Shown: piece by piece, positions 46,001 to 54,518 of the stretch
Layout of the letters: each line of letters opens with the position of its first letter
How positions within the stretch are numbered: the stretch's first letter is position 1
The notes under the pieces: model-generated
The model's input: the letters and a program-made list of their open reading frames with translations, nothing else
What the model was told of the DNA's origin: nothing
Databases searched by the model: none
NCBI GenBank assembly: GCA_903906425.1
Contig: CAIVKH010000137.1
Location: forward strand, 30,813 to 94,812
Origin: an uncultured bacterium
Lineage (GTDB): Bacteria; Verrucomicrobiota; Kiritimatiellia; CAIVKH01
DNA length: 64,000 nt
Direction of reading: 5' to 3'
Made by a program: the position numbers and the translations under genes

Positions 46001-48797
46001 TCAGGGCGTGGCTGTGACGACCGGACCGCCAGCGCCCGGAGCCGTCTCCTGCGGCGCAGTAGGCGCGTGGATGGGCTTGCCCGACGAATCAACGATGCGT
46101 GCGGTGACAAAAATCATCAGATTCTTCTTCTGGCTGTATTCGCCGTTCACGCGGAACAGCCCGCCGATAAGCGGCAGGTCGCCGAGCAGCGGAATCTTGT
46201 CCTTGTTCTTGCTGAGTTGCTCGCGGATGAGGCCGCCCATGACGACGGTCTGGCCATCATAGATCACGATGGTCGTGGTGACCTTGCGGGTGTTGAAGAT
46301 CGGTTGGGGAATGTTGAAAACGAAGTCGCCGAAGGACGAGCCGTAGTTGATCCAGCCCTCGAGTTCGGACACTTCCGGCGCAAGGACCAAGTCAATGGAC
46401 CAGCCATCGGGGCCGACCGTTGGCGTGACATTGAGGATCACGCCGACTTCGCGGGTTTCGAATGAGCCAGGCGTGACCAGCGGCGGCGTCACAATGGAAT
46501 TTCCGCCAAGGTTGCTGTTGGAAAACTGCGGCTGCGTGGTCTGGAATTCGGTCGGATAGATAATTTCTTTCACCACCTGAATTACCGCGTTGACGCCGGA
46601 GCGCGTCGTGATGCGGGGTGCCGAAAGCACATCGGCAGCGCCATGTTGATCGATCGCATGCACGACAGCCTGCAACTCTGGATTGGTGAGCACGCCGGCG
46701 ATCGACAAAATACCACCGAGCGGCGATACGCCGGTCTTGCCCGACGTCATTGCACTCGACTCCGGCGCAATCAAACCGCTGGCCGTGTCAAACGTGAAGA
46801 AATTCAGACCCTTGGTAAGGCCCCAGTGGATCGGCTTTTGCCACGATTTGCTGCTGGCTTCCGGCACCGGCCAAGCCGTTTTTCTTCATCGCGATTTCGT
46901 AATTATCCGTGAGAATCCACTCCATGCCCAGTTCCTGAAGGTCGGTCTGGTTGAGTTCGACGAAACGCGCCTCGATTTCCACCTGGCTGGGCGAACCGAT
47001 TTCAGCAATGATGCGCTCGATCTTGTCCAGATTTTCAGGCGTATTTGCGACAAAGATTTTGCTGAGCGTCGGCTTGTAGGAGATTGAAGTTCCTTGGGGA
47101 AACGGAACGCCGGCATCCTCGAAAAACTTCTTCACGTCTTCGCGTTGGATTTCCGTATTGCCGCCTTCCATCCCGATAAACGCACCACCGCCGCCACCAC
47201 CACCGCCGCCACCGCCACCGCGCTTACCGCCGCCGCCGCCAGCCGCGGCGCTTTCCGCGTTGGCCTTGATCACGTTTTCGAACATCGAAGACTGCACTGG
47301 GAAACTACGGTTGATTACCGTGCCGATGACAACGTTGGCTGGGGTGATAATGACCGCGTTTTCCTCGAGGCGATAGCGAAGACCCGCGACTTCACAAATG
47401 TATTTCACCGCGCTGAGCAAAGACGTGCGGCGCAAGTGTAGTGTAATATTGGGCACCGCAATCGCCGCGCCGCCCGCTGCCGCAGCGCCCGGCTGAGCGG
47501 CTGTCGGCGGCGTCGTTTCAGTCGCCGCAGGAAGCAAGCCCACATCCCCTGTACCAGGCCGTGTTTCTGCTGACGCACCTCCAGTTTCGGGCGTTCCATT
47601 GGGAGCGCCCGGAATGTTCAAATTCAAAATGATGTTCACACCGATGTGATCGGGGTCAGCCTCCTCGCTCGCATCATGCAGGAACTTGACGACGTCAGTG
47701 ATGTTGGCGGCGCGAAAATCTATTTCCGGAATGATCATGGATTCCAGTTTCTTCTGAAGAATTATGTTGCTGGAAATCAAGTTGGTCGTCCCGCCTGACG
47801 GAGGAGGTGGAACCATTGCAGTGCGTGCCGGAGGCGTCCACTTCTTGCGCACATCGTCGATCATGCTGGCAGCCGTCGCGTCGCGCTCCAAGGAATGTAG
47901 TTCATAGCGCGTGTCCGCAATTTTCCTGAGATACCGCATGGCCTCTGTGTTGTATTCATCCTTGGCCAAGACTGCGTCAAAAGCGGCTTCCGCATTGTTG
48001 TAATCCTTCGCATTGTAGTATTCACGCGCTTCCGTCAGCAGATCTGCGATCGATTTCTGCGTCTTCTGATACTCGGCGCGTTCCTTCAAAGGAGTGTGTT
48101 TGCTGAGGATCAACTGCAACTTGGACTCGTTCGCCGAAATACGGTTCATCAGCGCTTCGACCTCGGCATTACCTGGCATTTGCTGCCGCGCTTTATCCGC
48201 AAAGTCCTTCGCAAACTGCATGTCTTTGAGAGCCTCGGCGGCTGGTTTCTTCTTCGATATTTCGAGGATCGCATTAGCCTTTGCTAGATACGCTTGGCCG
48301 AGCGTTGCTTTGGCTCCATCCAAGATTGCGTCGGTGGAAGGACGAACAGGCATGTTGCGCGTGGTTTCTTCGAGCAGCTTGATCGCATTGTCATAGTCTC
48401 CGGACCGGAGCGCCTTCGTGCCCTTTTCCAGATTCTTGCGCGCCTGCACTTCAAGAGCTTGCTTCCGCACCTCCTCCTGCTGTGCCATCAGTTGTGCGTC
48501 TGAGACGGTTTTCTCATCGGGCAGGGCCAGTGCGGCTTTGATGTCGGCGCGGGCTTCTTTGATCTTCGCCTTGTCTTCCGTCGTCTGATCCCGCGTGGCG
48601 CCGAGCGCCTCAACAGGCGTGGCAGGTTTCACATTCGCGGCAGCGTCAGGCTGCGGCTGCGGCTTCGCCGCAGCCGCCGGTGTTCCCCCGATCTCTTTGA
48701 GCAACTGGTCAAAATCGTCGGCGGCATTGACGCCCTCGGAAAGCAGTGTCGAAAGCAGAACAAGCACGGAAAGTCTGCCAATTTTGTTAAGATTCAT
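46001..48797 (-). CDS. PilQ/Amuc_1098-like secretin, interrupted by a frameshift near 46821
   Basis: Outer-membrane secretin of a type IV pilus-like system. ATG 48797 has GGAG 7-8 nt upstream and a signal peptide (LSVLVLLSTLLSEGVNA). Residues of about 120-300 contain TPRs and coiled coil; then a secretin N-domain (SMIIPEIDFRAANITDVVKFLHDA), a poly-Gly stretch and a second N-domain (VEIEARFVELNQTDLQELGMEW). The frame then ends at 46788. The secretin C-domain (GILSIAGVLTNPELQAVV, QTVVMGGLIREQ) continues in the +1 frame to 46001. Removing one base from GGGG at 46821-46824 joins the two into about 930 residues. It could be sequencing error, mutation or programmed shift. Last gene of the pilus-like operon. 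Confidence 0.85.
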
Positions 48798-48837
48798 CCG
48801 AGGTCTCCTCATTCCTTATAAAATTTTTAAGTCTTGG

Positions 48838-49926
48838 TTATCGAAGTGGAAAGCCGACAGGCACATCACGCGTCGGAGATCCGGGTCGCCGCGTTTCCGG
48901 CAACATCACATCCCCTGCTCGCAGCCTCATACGCTCGTCTTCTGTGAGTTGAGGCACTGTTGTATTTCGTGCATTTCTTGTATCGCGAATTACTACAGCG
49001 TCGCGTGTGATGTCAACGACTTTGTACTCCGACTCGCCCAATTTGAATGTTTGATTCTTCAAAACCCTGAACGGTTTCTTGTCAATCAGTGACACGAGTA
49101 CGGCTGAGAAAGATTCCTGAGTGAATATCTCGTTCTGCACAAGCCTGATCAACCGGTCGCCGTGTTCCAAAATCAGCACGGGCTTCTTGGGATCTTTGTC
49201 ATCAATGTCCGTGACCCTGAAGCCTTCGACCGTCTCCCCATTTGTGACAAAGTAAGTACGGGTGAGATCCCTCACATTGATTTGATATTTGACACTGGTG
49301 GCAGTCTTGCTGACAGACACAAAGCGCAACCTGAACGGGACAATTCTTGGCGGACCGTCAACCCGCAGCTTCGAGTGAGCTTCAGGTTTTGAATTTGGAT
49401 CTTTGGGATCCGTCTTGGCAAAGAATTCTTCCAGATTGCTAAATCCATCGCCATCGCTGTCCACCGCAGCGTCTGAAGGATCTAGCGAATTAAAGCCATA
49501 TTTCTTCTCCCACCAGTCAGGCATCCCGTCGCCATCAGTGTCCCGGTTATCTTCGTCTTTAGACGAAGGCTGAACAGCGCCGCAGAACGGGCAATTCGTG
49601 GCTTCATATGCGATGGGTTCGCCTTTGCTAACGCAGGAAACGCGCAGCGGACCAACGATCAACCTGCGGCGTTCCATCGGAATTTGAATGGGATTGGCGA
49701 GTTCATCATTCACAGATGCAACCAGACCGGTATTGATTTCACCGACAGAGGCCGGGTGAGCCGGCACGCGCTCCCAAGGTGCAGCGCTTATCATCGTCTT
49801 TTTGCTGTTCAGAATCAGAAACAAGGTGGCCACAGACGCGAGCAACAGCACCAGCACAATTAAGAGCGCCAACTTTTCATAGTTTGCGCTCAACCAGCTC
49901 CCGCCGCGTATTTTCGGCGCGCTCAC
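48838..49926 (-). CDS. Amuc_1099-like protein with TSP3-type calcium repeats
   Basis: 362 residues. GTG 49926 overlaps the stop of the upstream PilO-like gene (GTGA). One N-terminal transmembrane helix (LALLIVLVLLLASVATLFLIL, about 18-38) puts the rest outside the cytoplasm. A single CPFCG knuckle sits near residue 120. Two DxDxDG loops follow (DTDGDGMPDWW and DSDGDGFSNLEEF, thrombospondin type 3-like). The C-terminal half is beta-rich, with VEGFRVTDIDDKDPKKPVLIL and YKVVDITRDAVVIRD resembling assembly proteins that contact secretins. Position matches Amuc_1099. Confidence 0.75.
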   Translation of the reverse strand: MSAPKIRGGSWLSANYEKLALLIVLVLLLASVATLFLILNSKKTMISAAPWERVPAHPASVGEINTGLVASVNDELANPIQIPMERRRLIVGPLRVSCVSKGEPIAYEATNCPFCGAVQPSSKDEDNRDTDGDGMPDWWEKKYGFNSLDPSDAAVDSDGDGFSNLEEFFAKTDPKDPNSKPEAHSKLRVDGPPRIVPFRLRFVSVSKTATSVKYQINVRDLTRTYFVTNGETVEGFRVTDIDDKDPKKPVLILEHGDRLIRLVQNEIFTQESFSAVLVSLIDKKPFRVLKNQTFKLGESEYKVVDITRDAVVIRDTRNARNTTVPQLTEDERMRLRAGDVMLPETRRPGSPTRDVPVGFPLR

Positions 49927-50957
49927 TTGGCGTCTCCTTTGCCGTCGGCGAAATGAAAGACATCCACGACGACGACAGCCCGCACAGTTTCGCGCCCTTC
50001 GACGATCCGGTCTTCGCGAGGTGTCATCATAAGATTCGTTGAAACCATTGATGTTGTCGCTCCGCCAGGAGGTGTCGTGGCATACTCCCGACCAAACATG
50101 GACGTGGCTGCAGTTGGCCTGACACTTGCGGGATTTGAACCTGATAATTGAGGTGCGGCCATGTTTTCCAGCGACAGATCACGCACGACACAGAACGGAG
50201 GTCCTTTGGCCAAATCGTTCAGGAATTCCCACACTGAATTCTCCCGGCCTATGAAATCGAGCGATATCCGCTCAACCGAGTACAGCTCATTACTTGATGC
50301 AGGCGGTATACCCTTCAATGCAGTATTGACTGACCTGGTTGCGGTTGACGATGAGTATGCTTGTTCGCTGAATGGGCGGAATGAAATGGCGCTGGCTGCT
50401 TGTGATGCAGCTTCTCGACCAGCACCTGTTTCAAATTCCTCACGCGTGATGGCCGCAACATTTGTGATCTTTGATGCATAAAGCAGATCACACATTGATG
50501 CGATCGTCTTTAGTTGTACCGTGAGGCGCGGAATCGCGGCCTTTACAGGCGGCGTCCCGGCTGAATAGCTGTCAAATCCAAACGCGAAATGCTCCGGCAA
50601 TGCTACCGAATTAGCAGCGGCCTTCTCCTTCAACTGTCTGATGGTTTCCTCTAGCAGCTGCGGAAATTCGCGCTTTATCTGGGCTGTTTCGATCTGGCCG
50701 CCCTTGAGTCGGCCTTGCGTCTCCGCCAGTGCGCGCGATATCAACACCAGATTCGTTTCCGTGCGCGCCACATTTTCGTTGTTAGGATAGGGCTTTCGCT
50801 TGTTGAGATTATCCAGCTTCGTCATAGCGGAGCTCAGATCCGACTGAATCTTCGCCGCGGACGTGATCTGCTGGACGAGCAGCACAGCTGCGGCAAGTGT
50901 CACCAACAAGGCGATTCCACAGCCGACGATCAACACCATATATTTTCGAAAATTCAT
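49923..50957 (-). CDS. Amuc_1100/PilO-like inner-membrane protein
   Basis: 344 residues. ATG 50957 overlaps the pilM stop (ATGA). N-terminal membrane anchor (YMVLIVGCGIALLVTLAAAVLLVQQ, about 6-30), a coiled coil (about 35-115) and an alpha/beta domain (AIPRLTVQLKTIASMCDLLYASKITNV), then a second such domain. This is the layout of PilO and of Amuc_1100, the Akkermansia surface protein known for host effects. Homology is by position and layout, not by alignment. Confidence 0.75.
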   Translation of the reverse strand: MNFRKYMVLIVGCGIALLVTLAAAVLLVQQITSAAKIQSDLSSAMTKLDNLNKRKPYPNNENVARTETNLVLISRALAETQGRLKGGQIETAQIKREFPQLLEETIRQLKEKAAANSVALPEHFAFGFDSYSAGTPPVKAAIPRLTVQLKTIASMCDLLYASKITNVAAITREEFETGAGREAASQAASAISFRPFSEQAYSSSTATRSVNTALKGIPPASSNELYSVERISLDFIGRENSVWEFLNDLAKGPPFCVVRDLSLENMAAPQLSGSNPASVRPTAATSMFGREYATTPPGGATTSMVSTNLMMTPREDRIVEGRETVRAVVVVDVFHFADGKGDAK

Positions 50958-52654
50958 ATCGAGATGGGCTGCTTGAGTGTGATTTCAATCTTGAAATTTC
51001 GAACAAATTCCCCTTCGTGCGGACTTGGCGACCAAGAAATTTTCGTATCGTCTCCGTTGTTAAAAAACGGCGATGCACGCAGCCTATCACGAAAGTCACT
51101 GATCGGTTTTGGCGTGGGAAACTCATCAATGTAACCGTGTCCGGTTAATTCGATCTTCCCTACAGCGCCTGGTGGCACCGCATTGCTGCCTTGTGTGACG
51201 GCCGCAGGAGCTGAACCAGGCGCGGCCATCGGCGTGCGCATCGGCGTAACGTGACTTATCCACATGCCTGGCGGCAGGGCCTGCTGGATTTCGCCAAGGA
51301 CGGTCAGCCACTCGACGCGGCTTTTCAAGAGGTGGTCAAAGACCTTCATCTGATCTTCAACGACCACCAGCTTGCCTTCGGCGGCCTTCAGCGGTTTTTC
51401 ATCGGCCTCCAGCCGAGAGACCCGCTTCTTCACGTTGTCCAACTGACTCTCGTTCAGGCGGGTCATCTGCATGAAGAAGATAGCCCAAAGCAGGACAATC
51501 ATGGCCACGCCGAACGCGGCTGTAACCAGTAAGGGTTGCTTGCGCCGGAATGCCTTGTCCGAAACGACCTTTGGCGGCAGCAGGTTGATTTCGATCGGAC
51601 AGGCCATCGCCTTGCGCAATGCGTCACCGACCAACTGAGCCATCGTGTGGGCATTCTTGCCGATCTCCTCGGTGGATATGCTCGGCGCGACGGGAACGTT
51701 GATGAAGGGATTCAGGTAGTCAACATCGACCTTCAGCTTGTCTTTCAGGAAAACATCGCTGTACGGGATCACCGAGCAGCCGCCTGTGAGCAAGATTTGT
51801 GACGGCTGCTGGCCGTTTTGCTGCGTGCGATAAAACTTGATCGAGCGGTCAATTTCCGCGTGCATTCGCGTCATGACGCTGCGCACAATTTTCGAAACTT
51901 TGTCGGCCACTTCGCTGCTTGCGCCCTCATACGCGCCGCCAAACGCGACAAATGCGTGCGCGCATTTCATCTCTTCCGCATCGTCGAACGACAGTTCAAA
52001 CTCGCGCATGATTTGCTGCGTGATCGCATTCCCCGCCACCGGGACGCTTCGTATGAACACGCGGCCCTGCTCCATAAAAACAAGATCGGTCGAGCGGGCG
52101 CCTATATCAATGACAAGCGTACATCCGGCCAGGTTCGCGTAGTTGTAGCGGACCGCGTTGTAGAGGGCCATCGGGGCCACATCAACCGTGTCGGTCTGGA
52201 TGCCGGCTTCCTGTACAGCGTCGGTGATTGAAACGATGATGTCGGCTTTGATTGCCGCAAGCATCACGTCCAGATCGCCCTCGCCGCGGCCGATAAGCTG
52301 ATAGTCCCACACAACCTCGTCAATAGGGAACGGGACATTCTGCTGCGCCTCATAGAGAATGATCTGGTGAACCTTGTCCTTGTCCACCGGCGGCAGTTTC
52401 ACAAATCGGGAAAAAACGGACTGACCGGAGACGGAAATCACCGCGGGACCCGGCTTGATGGCCCGCTCCTGCATGATTTCGCGGATCGTCGCCGTGATCT
52501 GTGGAATGCGGTCTGCTTCGGACTGCTGGTCCACGCCAAGGCTGGCCACGCCGAAATTCAGCAGTTCAATGCCTCCGCTCTTGAGTGCGGCAAACTCGGC
52601 CATCTTCACCGAGTGGGCGCCGATATCCAGCGCCAGGATTCGTCCGTCTTTCAT
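50954..52654 (-). CDS. PilM-PilN fusion (Amuc_1101-like)
   Basis: 566 residues. Residues 1-350 are PilM, an actin-like ATPase fold: LALDIGAHSVKMAEF, DKVHQIILYEAQQNVPFP, CTLVIDIGARSTDLVF and ILLTGGCSVIPY. Residues 356-361 read INLLPP, the conserved PilM-binding N-terminus of PilN. A transmembrane helix (about 374-396), a coiled coil and the PilN ferredoxin-like domain follow. So PilM and PilN, normally two interacting proteins, are one chain. Second gene of the operon, 24 nt after the Ig-like protein gene. Confidence 0.9.
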   Translation of the reverse strand: MKDGRILALDIGAHSVKMAEFAALKSGGIELLNFGVASLGVDQQSEADRIPQITATIREIMQERAIKPGPAVISVSGQSVFSRFVKLPPVDKDKVHQIILYEAQQNVPFPIDEVVWDYQLIGRGEGDLDVMLAAIKADIIVSITDAVQEAGIQTDTVDVAPMALYNAVRYNYANLAGCTLVIDIGARSTDLVFMEQGRVFIRSVPVAGNAITQQIMREFELSFDDAEEMKCAHAFVAFGGAYEGASSEVADKVSKIVRSVMTRMHAEIDRSIKFYRTQQNGQQPSQILLTGGCSVIPYSDVFLKDKLKVDVDYLNPFINVPVAPSISTEEIGKNAHTMAQLVGDALRKAMACPIEINLLPPKVVSDKAFRRKQPLLVTAAFGVAMIVLLWAIFFMQMTRLNESQLDNVKKRVSRLEADEKPLKAAEGKLVVVEDQMKVFDHLLKSRVEWLTVLGEIQQALPPGMWISHVTPMRTPMAAPGSAPAAVTQGSNAVPPGAVGKIELTGHGYIDEFPTPKPISDFRDRLRASPFFNNGDDTKISWSPSPHEGEFVRNFKIEITLKQPISI

Positions 52655-52678
52655 AATATAAGGAATGGCCCGCTTTTC

Positions 52679-53266
52679 TTACTGACCCGTCGTCGTCATC
52701 TTCACGGCTTCGTAATCGTCAAAATTTATCATCGCGAACGGCGTCTGCGTCCGGTTCAGCAGCATGCCATCCACCGGTGTCATCTGTTCCCACCACCGCA
52801 GGTTGGCCTTTGGCAGCGAGTCGCCCGCCATCAATTTTCCATTCGCCTCCACCAACACCGCCACCTTCTCAACGTCCCCGAAGCGCGCCAGCGTGCTCGG
52901 ATGCAGAAACACGTCGCTCTTGTGTCCGCGCCCCTTCTCGATATTCACGTAGGTCACCTTTCCGCGGAACATCGACTGCTTCGGCGCGCCCACCTGCTTG
53001 CCGCGCACCAGCACGAAATAGGTGAACGTCAGCTCATCGGTCCACGGTGCCTCCGTGTCGAATTCCGTCGTCACACCGACCCAGTCGCGCGACTTCCCGT
53101 TCATCTGGTTGACCGAAAGCTGATATTGCGGCGTCGGCCTTTTCTTCAGCTCAATCCGCTTGATCTGCACGCCGCCCGGCCCTTCCATCTGCGCCTGCGC
53201 CGTCGCAACGGCGCCCGCCAACAACAGCGACGCCACCACACAAAGCAACCCGGTTTTGTGATTCAT
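52679..53266 (-). CDS. Amuc_1102-like secreted protein
   Basis: 195 residues. ATG 53266 has GGAGG upstream and a signal peptide (LLCVVASLLLAGAVATAQA). The mature part is all-beta in pattern (IKRIELKKRPTPQYQLSV, TFTYFVLVRGKQVGAP, VEKVAVLVEANGKLM), consistent with the immunoglobulin-like fold reported for Amuc_1102. First gene of the pilus-like operon; its upstream region holds a palindrome array and the divergent tRNA. Confidence 0.75.
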   Translation of the reverse strand: MNHKTGLLCVVASLLLAGAVATAQAQMEGPGGVQIKRIELKKRPTPQYQLSVNQMNGKSRDWVGVTTEFDTEAPWTDELTFTYFVLVRGKQVGAPKQSMFRGKVTYVNIEKGRGHKSDVFLHPSTLARFGDVEKVAVLVEANGKLMAGDSLPKANLRWWEQMTPVDGMLLNRTQTPFAMINFDDYEAVKMTTTGQ

Positions 53267-53420
53267 CTTCAGCCTCCGGACAAACGCGCACACATTTTGC
53301 GCACAGCTATCCCAACAAATTTTTCGGCGGAGTATAGGAATGCCCCCACAGCAGGTCAACAAATACGGCAAAAATACGAAAAAAGTTTTCCGAGCGCTCG
53401 CGCCGCTCCCCCACCGCAAA

Positions 53421-53467
53421 TTCCAATGATTGGAAATTTCCGCCCCGCACACTTCCAATCATTGGAA
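53421..53467. repeat. Palindrome array 15 (2 copies, G then C), between divergent units
   Basis: Perfect copies start at 53421 and 53453, 32 bp apart. It lies between the divergent pilus-like operon and tRNA-Ser, not at a gene 3' end. Confidence 0.95.
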
Positions 53468-53503
53468 AATCCGGAGGAAAATATCCGCTCGCGACGGCTT
53501 CGC

Positions 53504-53533
53504 TTGACAGCCGCGCCACCAAACGGGCAAAGA
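53504..53533 (+). promoter_or_regulatory. Possible tRNA-Ser promoter
   Basis: A perfect -35 TTGACA (53504-53509) and a weak -10 CAAAGA (53528-53533) at 18 nt, 14 nt before the mature tRNA 5' end. Confidence 0.4.
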
Positions 53534-53547
53534 AGCCGTGACCAAAC

Positions 53548-53644
<97 letters not shown>

Positions 53645-53665
53645 ACATCAAGCGCAAGAACACAC

Positions 53666-54451
53666 ATGAAACTTTTTCTTTTTTCAGCACTCGCAGCCCT
53701 CGCCCTCTCCGCCCGCGCCGACGCACCGTGGGCCAGCGCCGAGCACATGTTTTATCTTCGCATCGAAACCGATCCGTCCGACGCCACGGTTTCCAGCGTC
53801 CCGGCCAAAGAAGGCACCGATGCAGTTGTCATCGGCAAAACGCCATTTGTTGTTCCGATCGAAATGAACTGGGATCGAAGCTACATGCGAAAGAAATGGG
53901 AGAAGCTCCGCGTCGCCGCGCGCGGCAACATCGCCACGAACGAATACGACAAGGAAGACAAATCGCAGACCGTCCTGCTGACCTTCGCCATCGAAAAACC
54001 CGGCTACGCCCGGCAGGTCGTCCAGCAAGTCGCCGGAGTTTTCCAATACAACGAACACGCCGAAGACTGGGACCACGCCATCAACGAACTTCCCGAAAAG
54101 CGGACGATCAATATTGCGCTCGTGCCTGTCGGCGAAACCGCACAAGACGCCGCCACCCAATCCGCCGCGGCGACAAATCCGGCGGTAAAAAAAGCAGCCG
54201 TCAACACCGTCATCGTCGCCAGCGGAAAAATTGGTTCCGCTGATTCACTCGGCTACGCGCTCGTTCAGGAACCGGACGGCGCAGCCGTCATCGTTGATGG
54301 CGTGCGCGCCGGAAGCGCTCCGCTGCGCGTGATGCTCGCCGCCGGCAATCACAACTTCAACACGCTTCAAAACGGAAAGCCCACGCCGCTGCAAACCATC
54401 GCCGTCACCGCCGGCAAGACGACAAACGTTTCGCTTCAGCCCGCGAAATAA
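53666..54451 (+). CDS. Secreted PEGA-domain protein
   Basis: 261 residues. ATG 53666 opens a signal peptide (MKLFLFSALAALALSARA); the longer frame crosses the tRNA and is false. The N-terminal half is beta-rich (FYLRIETDPSDATVSSVP). A C-terminal PEGA domain starts near residue 200 (QEPDGAAVIVDGVRAGSAPLRVMLAAGNHNF), an exported beta domain often linked to surface binding. No clear ribosome-binding site. Possibly transcribed from the tRNA promoter. Confidence 0.75.
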   Translation: MKLFLFSALAALALSARADAPWASAEHMFYLRIETDPSDATVSSVPAKEGTDAVVIGKTPFVVPIEMNWDRSYMRKKWEKLRVAARGNIATNEYDKEDKSQTVLLTFAIEKPGYARQVVQQVAGVFQYNEHAEDWDHAINELPEKRTINIALVPVGETAQDAATQSAAATNPAVKKAAVNTVIVASGKIGSADSLGYALVQEPDGAAVIVDGVRAGSAPLRVMLAAGNHNFNTLQNGKPTPLQTIAVTAGKTTNVSLQPAK

Positions 54452-54518
54452 TTTGCCGCGATAATTTTTGCGCAGTCAGTTCGACATTCGGAATTCGGCG
54501 TTCGGCATTCGAAAAAAA
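54452..54518. other. Convergent spacer with iterated ATTCGG-like units
   Basis: Between the stops of the PEGA and DUF2207 genes, several imperfect units related to ATTCGG/TTCGGC occur in a row from about 54484 to 54512. No palindrome array and no clear intrinsic terminator. Confidence 0.5.
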
